A stretch of DNA of 64,000 bases, taken from positions 24,966 to 88,965 of the forward strand of contig JAUVVG010000013.1 in NCBI GenBank assembly GCA_030604735.1, written 5' to 3'. Source of the DNA: Azoarcus sp. GTDB taxonomy: Bacteria > Pseudomonadota > Gammaproteobacteria > Burkholderiales > Rhodocyclaceae. The position numbers and the translations under genes were made by a program. Below are positions 55,876 through 63,876 of this stretch, piece by piece. Each line of letters begins with the position of its first letter. The first letter of the stretch is position 1. Under the pieces are notes generated by a model, which searched no databases, had not been told where the DNA came from, and worked only from the letters and a program-made list of their open reading frames with translations.

Positions 55876-58140
55876 TCAACGCTCCAGCGTCGATCCGCCG
55901 ATCGGACCGATCACGCGCAGGATTTCGGCCGCCGTCGTCTCACCTGCATCGACCTTGGCCAATGCGTCATCCGACAAGGTGCGCGCGCCCGATGCACGCG
56001 ACGCCCTTGCCAGCTCGGAAAGCCCCGCCCCCGCGGTAATCAGGTCTCGCAAGCGCTCGTCCGGCAGCAGGACTTCGTAGATTCCGAGCCGGCCCTGGTA
56101 CCCGCTTCCATTGCAGCGGGCGCACCCCCTGCCCATGAAATGCCGGCGTTCGGCACTGGCGAACCCACCGCCCAATCGCGACAGCAGGGACGGGTCCGGG
56201 CTTGACGCCTCCCGACAGGCGGGACACACCCGTCGCACCAGCCGCTGCGAAATCACGCCCTCCAGCGCCGAGGCGAGGATGTAGGGCTTCACGCCCAGAT
56301 CAAGCAGACGGGCGACCGTCGCCACCGCCGAATTGGTGTGCAGGGTCGAGAATACCTGGTGGCCGGTGAGCGCAGCGTGAAAGGCGACCTCGGCGGTCTC
56401 TTCGTCCCGGATCTCCCCGAGCAAGATCACGTCCGGGTCCTGACGCAGGATGGCCCGCAAGGTCGAGGCGAAGGTCAGGCCGATCTTCTCCCGGATCAGG
56501 ACCTGGCCCGCCATGTCGAGGTAGTATTCCACCGGATCTTCGACCGTGATGTAGTTCTTCTCGGCCACGGCGTTGTGTTGCAGCAGCGAGTAGAGCGTGG
56601 TCGTCTTGCCGCTGCCGGTCGGGCCGGTCGCGAGCACGATGCCCTGCGGCTTGTCTATCATCACCCGCACCCGCTCCAGGTCACCGAGGGAGAGGCCCAG
56701 CGCCTCCAGCCCAACCACCGACGAGTTACGGTCGAGGATGCGCATCACCACCTTTTCGCCGCTGATGGTCGGCAGCGTCGAGATCCGGAGATCGACCATG
56801 CGCATCGGCGACTTGATCGTCACCCGGCCGTCCTGCGGCCTGCGCCGCTCGGAGATGTCGAGCTCGGCCATGATCTTGATGCGCGAGACCAGTGCGGAAT
56901 GGAGTTGGTGCGGTATGCCGATCTTGTCGACCAGCACGCCGTCGATCCGGTAGCGCACCGCGACATTCTTGGTTCGCGGCTGCACATGGATGTCGGAAGC
57001 CCCGAGACGAATGGCTTCCAGCACGATCGCATTGACCAGGCGTATCGCGGGCGGCGCCTCGGTCTCGCGCAACAGCACGTCGAGCGAGGCGTCGTCGTCC
57101 TCGTCGATGACGATTTCGATGCCTTCGTAGGGGTCGACCGCAGCGACCCGCGTCACCAGGTCGTCGAAATCCATCGTGGTGCCGAAGACCTCGGCGATCT
57201 TGTCGCGAATCTCGCTGACCCCGGCCATTACCGGATGAATTTCCAGACCGGATGTGAAGCGCACATCGTCGAGCAGGCCGGCATCGAGCGGATCGGCCAG
57301 CGCGAGCGTCAGGCGCCTGCCGTCCAGACGCAGCGGCAGGACCAGCTGACGTTCGCAGAAGCTGCGCGGGACGAGTTCCGCCACGGTCGGGTCGATGCTG
57401 AACTCGGCGAGCGAGACTTCGTCGACCAGCAGCTCCTTGCGCAGGATGGACTGGATCGCGCCCTCATCGACCCAACCCTTGGCCAGCAAGAGCTTGACGA
57501 AGGGCTCCTTCCGCGATTGCTGCAGGCGGTATAGCTCCTGCAGCTGGTTGTCGCTGATCAGCTTGCGCTTGTTGAGCATGATGCCGAGCTGACTGCGATT
57601 GGAGACGGCGAGCTTGGCCAGGGCCGAGATCTCCTTGCCCTTGCGCTCGTTCTCGGCCTGCAGCGCGCGGTTGCGCAGCTTGAGATCGTATTGCTCGAGG
57701 GCCAGTGCCACGGTCACGCGGAGGTCGTCATCGTTCCAGGGTTTCAGGATGAACTTGTAGACCGCCCCATCGTTGATCGCGCCCATCACCGCGCCGGTAT
57801 CGGCGTGGCCGGTCAGCATGATGCGGATCGTGTCCGGATAGCGCTCCTTGACCTGTTTGAGGAAGGTCGCGCCATCCATCCCCGGCATCATGTAGTCGCT
57901 GATCACCAGATGCACCTGCCCGGACGCCATCTGGCTCAGGGCATCGGTCGCGTTCGCGGCGAGCAGGACCTCGTAGTTGCGCTCGAGCCGAAACACGCGG
58001 CGCAGCGCCGACAACACCCCGGGCTCGTCATCCACGATCAACAGGCGATAGCTCTGCGGTACGGCCGCAGCCGGGTCGTCCGGCCCTGCCGCCGGGTCCG
58101 TGCCGGCCGGACCGCGAAAAAAGTTGCCGATCAGGCTCAT
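55876..58140 (-). CDS. Receiver-MshEN-GspE/PilB ATPase fusion
   Basis: A 754-aa protein. Receiver (about 30-155) with phospho-acceptor in LVISDYMMPGMDG and a KPW end (ILKPWNDDDLRVTVALALE). Next, about 180-335, an MshEN-type domain (QLGIMLNKRKLISDNQLQEL, then KLLLAKGWVDEGAI), a family known to bind c-di-GMP. Then the secretion ATPase (about 370-735): GASDIHVQPR, Walker A ATGPTGSGKTTTL, Asp box VEDPVEYYL, Walker B LLGEIRDEETAEVAF, His box VFSTLHTNSA, and a tetra-Cys zinc site (CPAC, CARC). All catalytic elements are intact. No pilus or secretion structural genes are nearby. ATGA overlap with the upstream kinase. Confidence 0.93.
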   Translation of the reverse strand: MSLIGNFFRGPAGTDPAAGPDDPAAAVPQSYRLLIVDDEPGVLSALRRVFRLERNYEVLLAANATDALSQMASGQVHLVISDYMMPGMDGATFLKQVKERYPDTIRIMLTGHADTGAVMGAINDGAVYKFILKPWNDDDLRVTVALALEQYDLKLRNRALQAENERKGKEISALAKLAVSNRSQLGIMLNKRKLISDNQLQELYRLQQSRKEPFVKLLLAKGWVDEGAIQSILRKELLVDEVSLAEFSIDPTVAELVPRSFCERQLVLPLRLDGRRLTLALADPLDAGLLDDVRFTSGLEIHPVMAGVSEIRDKIAEVFGTTMDFDDLVTRVAAVDPYEGIEIVIDEDDDASLDVLLRETEAPPAIRLVNAIVLEAIRLGASDIHVQPRTKNVAVRYRIDGVLVDKIGIPHQLHSALVSRIKIMAELDISERRRPQDGRVTIKSPMRMVDLRISTLPTISGEKVVMRILDRNSSVVGLEALGLSLGDLERVRVMIDKPQGIVLATGPTGSGKTTTLYSLLQHNAVAEKNYITVEDPVEYYLDMAGQVLIREKIGLTFASTLRAILRQDPDVILLGEIRDEETAEVAFHAALTGHQVFSTLHTNSAVATVARLLDLGVKPYILASALEGVISQRLVRRVCPACREASSPDPSLLSRLGGGFASAERRHFMGRGCARCNGSGYQGRLGIYEVLLPDERLRDLITAGAGLSELARASRASGARTLSDDALAKVDAGETTAAEILRVIGPIGGSTLER

Positions 58141-59351
58141 GGGGTCACCACCGGCAACTGGATGCGAACACGGCAGCCACGACCGGGCGCGCTGTCGATC
58201 TCGATCTGGCCCTCATGCGCACGCACCGCATCGCGCGCAACCGTCAAGCCCAGGCCGGTCCCGGCCCCGACATCGCGGGTGGAGAAAAACGGTTCGAAAG
58301 CCCGCCTGCGGACTTCCGCCGTCATGCCTTCGCCATCGTCCTCGATCTCGATACGCACCCGGTCCCCCTCTCTTTCGGCCCGTACCGATACCTTTCCATG
58401 ATCCCGAACCGCCTGGACCGCATTGCGCAGGATGTTGAACAAGGCCTGGTTCAGATGACCGACATGGCCCTTCACCTGGAGTGACCCATCATCGACCCGA
58501 CACGTCAGACTGACGCCCGGCGGTAGCGCCGCTTCGACCATGCCACACACTGCGACGAGCTTCTCCCCCAGATCGAAGCGTTCGTATTCCGCCCCATCGA
58601 TACTGGCGAAGCTCTTGAGGTCGCTGACGATACGGGCGATACGGTCGGCCCCTTGTACACAGTCGTCCAGCAGGACCCCGAAATCCTCGACGATGAAACC
58701 GAGGTCCAGGCGGTCGCTCAACGCGCGCACGCCAGAGGACGACGACTTCGAAATCGCATCATGCAGTTCGGCCAGCGACGCGACATAACGCTTGGCGGTC
58801 ACGAGGTTGCTGCGGACGAAACCGATCGGGTTGTTGATCTCGTGTGCGACGCCCGCGGCAAGCTGGCCGACCGCCGCCAGCCGCTCCGACTCGTAGAGCT
58901 GGCGTTGCCTCGCCTCGATCAAATCCACCTGCTCGCGCACCCTGTCCTCGAGCTGCCGCGACAACACCCGCAAACGGGCTTCGGAGGCTTCGAGTTCGGC
59001 ATGCTTGGCCAACAGGCTCTCGTAGTCGGACTGGACCGCCTCAAGATGGAGATCGGCGGCCATCAGATACTGCGCGCGCTGTTGCAGAATCATTTCGAGC
59101 AAGCCCGCGGCGGCCTTGAGCCGATCCGGGGTCTCGCACGCGGCGATCAGATGGCCTACCGGCTCGAGCTCGAGCTCGACCGGAATACGGTAGCTGTTGC
59201 CCGCCGGGAGCGCCCCCCACAGCAGCGTTCCATGCAGGTCGGCAAGCGCGGTGTGCACGCCGGTCAGCAGATCGAGCCGCGACTGCAGCCGGCCACGCAG
59301 ACTCGGACCGACCAGGTCCTGGAGCGGGAAGTTGCGATCGACCGCGCTCAT
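58137..59351 (-). CDS. Cytoplasmic histidine kinase with PocR-like sensor
   Basis: A 404-aa kinase without membrane segments. The N-terminal 100 residues (LVGPSLRGRLQSRLDLLTGV, then TALADLHGTLLW) resemble PocR-type ligand-binding domains. A coiled coil precedes HisKA with the phospho-His in LAAGVAHEINNPIGFV and the ATPase (LFNILRNAVQAVRDH, DDGEGM, GAGTGLGLTVARDA). It overlaps both neighbours by ATGA, so it is most likely the kinase for the receiver of the ATPase fusion, and could respond to the GTPase upstream; the latter is inference. Confidence 0.9.
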   Translation of the reverse strand: MSAVDRNFPLQDLVGPSLRGRLQSRLDLLTGVHTALADLHGTLLWGALPAGNSYRIPVELELEPVGHLIAACETPDRLKAAAGLLEMILQQRAQYLMAADLHLEAVQSDYESLLAKHAELEASEARLRVLSRQLEDRVREQVDLIEARQRQLYESERLAAVGQLAAGVAHEINNPIGFVRSNLVTAKRYVASLAELHDAISKSSSSGVRALSDRLDLGFIVEDFGVLLDDCVQGADRIARIVSDLKSFASIDGAEYERFDLGEKLVAVCGMVEAALPPGVSLTCRVDDGSLQVKGHVGHLNQALFNILRNAVQAVRDHGKVSVRAEREGDRVRIEIEDDGEGMTAEVRRRAFEPFFSTRDVGAGTGLGLTVARDAVRAHEGQIEIDSAPGRGCRVRIQLPVVTP

Positions 59352-60022
59352 GAGCCGGATTCCGTCGTGCCTGAACCACACAAGCCGGAGACGAAGGCTT
59401 GCCGATCGAGCTGGTGGCGACGACCGAGCTCGAACTCGGCATCCAGGGCCCCGTAGAGCACCTCGAGCAGGCTCGCGAAAGTGGCATGCACACCGGCACC
59501 CTGCAAGGCGGACGAAAACATCAGCGGCCAGGGCGCCTGTCGCCAGTCGTTTCGGATCGCATCCTCGGGAACGAGCACATCCTGTGGAAGATCACGCGTG
59601 TTGAACTGGATGACCAGGGGAAGGCGGGCGAAATCCAGCCCGACCCGGGCCGCGTTGTGCATCAGGTTGTCGAAGGACTCGGCATTGTTGGTGGTCTGGT
59701 TGCGGTGCGAATCCGCGACGAAGACGACGCCATCGGCACGCGAGAGGATGGCCTTGCGGGTGCCATCGTGCGCGACCTGACCCGGGACGGTGAACAAGCG
59801 CAGCTTGATCAACAGCCCGGAAGGCGCGCGCAAGCCCATTGGCAGCAGATCGAAGAACAGCGTCCGGTCGTTGCGTGTCTCGAGCGTCATGATCTCGCCC
59901 TTCAACTGCGGCCCGGGCAGATCGTGCAGGCGCAGCAGATTGGTGGTCTTCCCACTCTGGGCCGGGCCGTAATACACGACCTTGACGGTCAGCTTGCCGG
60001 CGTCCTCTTCGAAATCTGCCAT
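59348..60022 (-). CDS. MglA-like small Ras-type GTPase
   Basis: A 224-aa protein. G1 (P-loop) is GPAQSGKTTNL at about 19-29; the TLETRNDRTLFFDLLP segment and the G3 variant FTVPGQ are diagnostic of the MglA group; G4 reads NTRDLP. In Myxococcus MglA sets cell polarity for type IV pili and gliding. The C-terminus is extended by about 25 residues. It is the first gene of the cluster. The usual GAP partner MglB is not adjacent. ATG 60022 has AGGGGGTATGGC context; the longer frame to 60139 has no family resemblance. Confidence 0.9.
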   Translation of the reverse strand: MADFEEDAGKLTVKVVYYGPAQSGKTTNLLRLHDLPGPQLKGEIMTLETRNDRTLFFDLLPMGLRAPSGLLIKLRLFTVPGQVAHDGTRKAILSRADGVVFVADSHRNQTTNNAESFDNLMHNAARVGLDFARLPLVIQFNTRDLPQDVLVPEDAIRNDWRQAPWPLMFSSALQGAGVHATFASLLEVLYGALDAEFELGRRHQLDRQAFVSGLCGSGTTESGS

Positions 60023-60189
60023 ACCCCTCCCAATGCCCCACCGTCGGGTCTCATCGACGCGAACCGCGCCGACCGGAGTCTCCTTGGCCCTCCTGCTCAG
60101 GAGGATCAGGACAGGACTGCCACATGCGACCACCCGCACTCAGAGCTCAAGGTTAAACTTCTCCCGACCTCACGCAAAGGCCCGACTCC

Positions 60190-60879
60190 TTGAACAAGCC
60201 CTCTCCGCCTGCCTCGAATCAGGATTCGCCACCTGTCCGACCGGCTGGCGCATCCGACTCGGCGGCCCCCGGCTCCCTGCTGGAACTCTTCACCACCTTC
60301 ACCTGGCTTGCGCTGCAGGGCTTCGGCGGCGTGCTCGCAATCGCCCAGCGCGAACTGGTCGAGCGCAAGCGCTGGTTGTCGAAAGCCGAGTTCGTCGAGC
60401 TCTATTCACTGGCGCAGATGCTGCCTGGGGCGAATGTGGTGAATCTGTCGCTGATGCTGGGCGACCGCTATTTCGGATGGCGCGGCGCCTTCGCCGCGGT
60501 GAGCGGCATGTTGATCGCACCGACCGTGATCGTGCTCGTGCTGGCCGCGAGCTACAACCAGTTGTCCACCTATCCGGCGGTCGCCGGCGCCCTGCGCGGC
60601 ATGGGTGCGGTCGCCGCCGGCCTGATGCTGGCGATGGCGTTGAAGCTCCTCACGACGCTGGGAGGCAACCTGATGGGCCGCTGGTGGTGCATGGCTTATG
60701 CCCTCGCCACACTGGTGCTCATCGTCGGTCTGCGGCTGCCGCTGGCCTGGGTCGTGCCGTCACTCGGGGTCCTCGCCTGGCTGACCGCACGCGCCTGCAT
60801 TGTCCGTGCCGACCGCTCGGGCCGTCACGGTCGCCAAGAGGGTCACGACAAACCCAACCCTGACAGGCCAGCCGCATGA
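60190..60879 (+). CDS. chrA: Chromate transporter, N-terminal-type subunit
   Basis: A 229-aa membrane protein, one half of a two-gene ChrA (SCHR) system that exports chromate or a related oxyanion. Motifs LALQGFGGVLAIAQRELV and LAQMLPGANVVNLSLMLGDR are typical. The start is a TTG at 60190, or an undetected non-ATG start close by; the first 28 residues are outside the domain. It overlaps the second half by ATGA. The divergent GTPase gene begins 168 nt upstream. Confidence 0.85.
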   Translation: MNKPSPPASNQDSPPVRPAGASDSAAPGSLLELFTTFTWLALQGFGGVLAIAQRELVERKRWLSKAEFVELYSLAQMLPGANVVNLSLMLGDRYFGWRGAFAAVSGMLIAPTVIVLVLAASYNQLSTYPAVAGALRGMGAVAAGLMLAMALKLLTTLGGNLMGRWWCMAYALATLVLIVGLRLPLAWVVPSLGVLAWLTARACIVRADRSGRHGRQEGHDKPNPDRPAA

Positions 60880-61427
60880 ACAGTGCCTTCGTACTCGCCG
60901 ACCTGCCGGCGTTCTTCCTGCACTTTCTGGTCCTGTCGCTGCTGTCGATAGGCGGCGCGATGGCGACCGCCCCCGAGATGCATCGTTACCTGGTGGGCGA
61001 GCGGGGCTGGCTGGGAGACGGCGAATTCACCACCGCGGTCGCCCTGGCGCAGGCCGCGCCCGGACCAAACCTGATCTTCGTGCCAGTGCTGGGCTTTCAG
61101 GTGGCGGGCCTGGTCGGCGCCGCGGCCGCATTGCTCGGCATTCTGCTGCCGTCGACCGTTTTGACGCTGGCGGTGAGCCGCTGGGGCATGAAGCGCCGCG
61201 ACACCCCGGGCGTACGCGCCTTCACAGCCGGGCTCGCGCCGATCACGGTCAGCCTGATGTTCGGCGCCGGCTGGGTGTTGTCGCTGCCCTTCGTCGCGAC
61301 GCCGGACCACCGCCTGGGCGGAATCAGCCTGATCGTACTGACCATGATCGTGATGCTGACCACCCGGTTCAGCCCGATCTGGTTGATACTGGTTGGCGGA
61401 ATCGTTGGTGCGATGGGTTGGGTTTAG
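60876..61427 (+). CDS. chrA: Chromate transporter, C-terminal-type subunit
   Basis: A 183-aa membrane protein, the second half of the ChrA pair. Motifs SLLSIGGAMATAPEMHRYLV and ALAQAAPGPNLIFVPVLGFQ mirror those of the first half, in the inverted topology expected of the pair. Starts within the stop region of the first gene. Confidence 0.87.
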   Translation: MNSAFVLADLPAFFLHFLVLSLLSIGGAMATAPEMHRYLVGERGWLGDGEFTTAVALAQAAPGPNLIFVPVLGFQVAGLVGAAAALLGILLPSTVLTLAVSRWGMKRRDTPGVRAFTAGLAPITVSLMFGAGWVLSLPFVATPDHRLGGISLIVLTMIVMLTTRFSPIWLILVGGIVGAMGWV

Positions 61428-61447
61428 AATTTGCTCACTCCAACTGA

Positions 61448-61726
61448 ATGATGATGACGATGATGCAAACTGCGATGCGACCAATCTTGCTGTCCTTCAT
61501 GCTCTGCATCGCCTTGCTGGGTTGTGGCAAGGTCAACACCGAAAACTACAACAAGCTGCAGGCCGGCATGAGCTATGCCGAGGTTCAACAGATTCTTGGC
61601 ACACCCTCCCGATGCAGCGACGTACTGACGATGAAGAATTGCACCTGGGGTGACGAACGACGTTACATCAACGTCAGTTTCGTCGGCGACAAGGTCGTGC
61701 TGTTCACCTCCGAGAATATCCGCTGA
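61448..61726 (+). CDS. Small lipoprotein, DUF3862/BamE-like
   Basis: A 92-aa lipoprotein. A short signal sequence ends in a lipobox (LLGC). The mature part contains NYNKLQAGMSYAEVQQILG and CTWGDERRYINVSFVGDKV, the DUF3862 pattern related to the BamE/SmpA fold. The function of the family is unknown. The first ATG of a run (ATG ATG ATG ACG ATG ATG) is taken as start. It lies 20 nt after the chromate transporter and may be co-transcribed. Confidence 0.8.
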   Translation: MMMTMMQTAMRPILLSFMLCIALLGCGKVNTENYNKLQAGMSYAEVQQILGTPSRCSDVLTMKNCTWGDERRYINVSFVGDKVVLFTSENIR

Positions 61727-61870
61727 TGTCGGTATCACACGCCAGGGCGGCTGACGGCACATGCGCTTTACGCTTAGCGTCCGAGGCATCGCCATCCGCC
61801 CGCATTCGTCATGCACTTTCTTCGTCTCCCGCATCTCTACCCGAGCAGTGACTTTGAGGAGAATGGCCGA

Positions 61871-62230
61871 ATGGGTCGTCTCACGACACACGTACTGGAT
61901 ACCGCCCACGGGACACCAGGCAAGCACATCGCGCTGACCTTGTACCGGATCGACGAGATCGATGGCCAACGCAGCGAACTACTGCGCGCCATCACCAACG
62001 ACGATGGCCGCTGCAGTCAGCCACTGCTTGAAGGCGACGCCCTGCAAGCGGGCCGATACGAGCTGGTATTCGCCGCCGGCGACTACTTTCGCGCACAGGG
62101 CATGAGCTTGCCCGAGCCGCCGTTCATCGATGAAGTGGTGCTGCGCTTTGGTATTGCGGATCCGACCCAGCACTATCACGTGCCCCTGCTGGTCTCGCCG
62201 TGGAGCTATTCCACCTACCGCGGCAGTTGA
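61871..62230 (+). CDS. uraH: 5-hydroxyisourate hydrolase
   Basis: A 119-aa transthyretin-like enzyme that hydrolyses 5-hydroxyisourate, the product of urate oxidation. It starts MGRLTTHVLDTAHGTPG, keeps the active-site residues in this HVLD segment, and ends with the signature YRGS. ATG 61871 has GAGGAGA at about 10 nt; an upstream in-frame ATG at 61811 has no support. It is 13 nt before puuD, the enzyme that makes its substrate. Confidence 0.94.
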   Translation: MGRLTTHVLDTAHGTPGKHIALTLYRIDEIDGQRSELLRAITNDDGRCSQPLLEGDALQAGRYELVFAAGDYFRAQGMSLPEPPFIDEVVLRFGIADPTQHYHVPLLVSPWSYSTYRGS

Positions 62231-62243
62231 ACGGAGCGGCCCG

Positions 62244-63437
62244 ATGGAAGCCTACCTGCTCGACTGGGCGAACCTGCTGATCCGCTGGCTGCACCTGATC
62301 GCCGGTATCGCCTGGATCGGTGCCTCGTTCTACTTCGTCATGCTGGATACCTCGCTGAAACCCCCAAAGAAGCCGGAGGATGCCAAGCGTGGTGTGTCCG
62401 GTGAGCTGTGGGCGGTCCATGGCGGCGGCTTCTATTGCAGCCAGAAGTTCCTGACAGGCCCCAAGGGTGAGCCGTTGTCGCAAGACTTGCACTGGTCGAA
62501 ATGGGAGGCCTACACCACCTGGTTGTCCGGCATCGGCATGATGGCGGTGATCTACTGGTTCGGCGCCACCACTTACCTGATCGACAACAGCGTGATGGCG
62601 CTGTCACCGGCGGTCGCGGTCGCGATCTCGATCGGGTCGCTGGTGCTCGGCTGGCTGATCTACGATCTGCTGTGCCGGCGCCTGATGGGTCGCGACGTGC
62701 TGCTCGCCGCGCTGCTCTTCCTGCTGGTGATGCTGGCAAACTGGGCCCTGCACCAGGTCTTCTCGGCACGCGCGGCCTACATCCATGTCGGTGCGATGCT
62801 CGGCACCATGATGGCGGCCAATGTGTTCATCCACATCATCCCTGGCCAGAAACGCATGGTCGCGCAGATACGCGCCGACCAGGCAGTCAATGCCCGACCC
62901 GGCCAGATCGGCAAGCAGCGCTCGGTGCACAACACCTATTTCACACTGCCGGTGCTGTTCACGATGATCAGCAACCACTACCCGATGACCTACGCCCACC
63001 CGAACAACTGGCTGATCCTGGGCGCGCTGATGGCGGCCGGGGTGCTGATCCGGCAGTTCTTCGTGCTGCGTCACCGCGGTCAGGTCAAATGGTGGCTGCC
63101 GGCCACCGGGGTAGGCCTGATCCTGGCGCTGATCGTCCTGATGGCGCCCAAGCCGATAGACGCCAGCGGCGAGCAAGTCGGCTTCGCCGAGGTGCAGCGG
63201 ATCTTCGCGCAACGCTGCGTGGGATGCCATGCCGCCCAGCCGACCTGGGACGGCTTCGCCCAGCCGCCCAAGGGCGTGATCCTGGAAACCGCCGAACAGA
63301 TCGGCCAACATGCGGCGAAGAGCGTCGAGACCATCGCCAGCGGCTACATGCCGCTTGGCAACCTGACCGGCATCACCGACGAGGAACGGCAGCGGGTCGC
63401 GATCTGGTTCGCCCAGGGCGGCCGCCTGTTGGACTGA
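62244..63437 (+). CDS. puuD: Membrane-bound urate hydroxylase with cytochrome c domain
   Basis: A 397-aa protein that oxidises urate to 5-hydroxyisourate. It has about eight membrane segments, with conserved WLHLIAGIAWIGASFYFVML at the start and the HNTYFTLPVLFTMISNHYP segment. The C-terminal domain (about 310-397) is a c-type cytochrome with one heme site (CVGCH) and a distal Met in SGYMPLGN. Electrons should go to the respiratory chain, so urate oxidation does not make peroxide. GGAG lies 7 nt before ATG 62244. Confidence 0.95.
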   Translation: MEAYLLDWANLLIRWLHLIAGIAWIGASFYFVMLDTSLKPPKKPEDAKRGVSGELWAVHGGGFYCSQKFLTGPKGEPLSQDLHWSKWEAYTTWLSGIGMMAVIYWFGATTYLIDNSVMALSPAVAVAISIGSLVLGWLIYDLLCRRLMGRDVLLAALLFLLVMLANWALHQVFSARAAYIHVGAMLGTMMAANVFIHIIPGQKRMVAQIRADQAVNARPGQIGKQRSVHNTYFTLPVLFTMISNHYPMTYAHPNNWLILGALMAAGVLIRQFFVLRHRGQVKWWLPATGVGLILALIVLMAPKPIDASGEQVGFAEVQRIFAQRCVGCHAAQPTWDGFAQPPKGVILETAEQIGQHAAKSVETIASGYMPLGNLTGITDEERQRVAIWFAQGGRLLD

Positions 63438-63876
63438 TCCGCCTTGCCGCCGATGAAACGAAACTGCACACGGAAGAGTACTCGCACCGACATGATCCAC
63501 GCCTGCCGAACGGCACGATTCGCGCCTCGCGGCGCTCCCACACGCGATCACTCGCCTCCGGCCAGGTTCAGCGCTCCCACAGCAATCGCACGCCTCCAGG
63601 CAAGCCCCGCACGCCCGCAGGTCGTCGCACGTTTCCGTGTGGGAGCGGCGCAAGCCGCGATATCAACGCCTGTCGGACTGATCCGCCTTGTCGCCGATGA
63701 AACGAAACTGCACACGGAAGGGTACTCGCATCGACATGCTCCGCGCCTGCCGAACGGCACGATTCGCGCCTCGCGGCGCTCCCACAAGCGATCACTCGCC
63801 TCCGGCCAGGTTCAGCGCTCCCACAAGCGATCGCACGCCTCCAGGAAAGCCCCGCACGCCCGCAGGTCGTCGCACG
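63426..63876. repeat. Direct duplication of about 200 bp with REP-like palindromes
   Basis: Sequence from the puuD stop (63431-63631) is repeated at 63675-63876, offset by 244-245 nt, with few differences and one 1-nt indel. Each unit includes the terminal codons of puuD. Inside are REP-like sequences, GTGGGAGCGGCGCAAGCCGC at 63638-63657 and inverse forms (GCGGCGCTCCCACA) near 63532 and 63775. Apparent open frames in this block are only the repeat read through. Confidence 0.85.
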
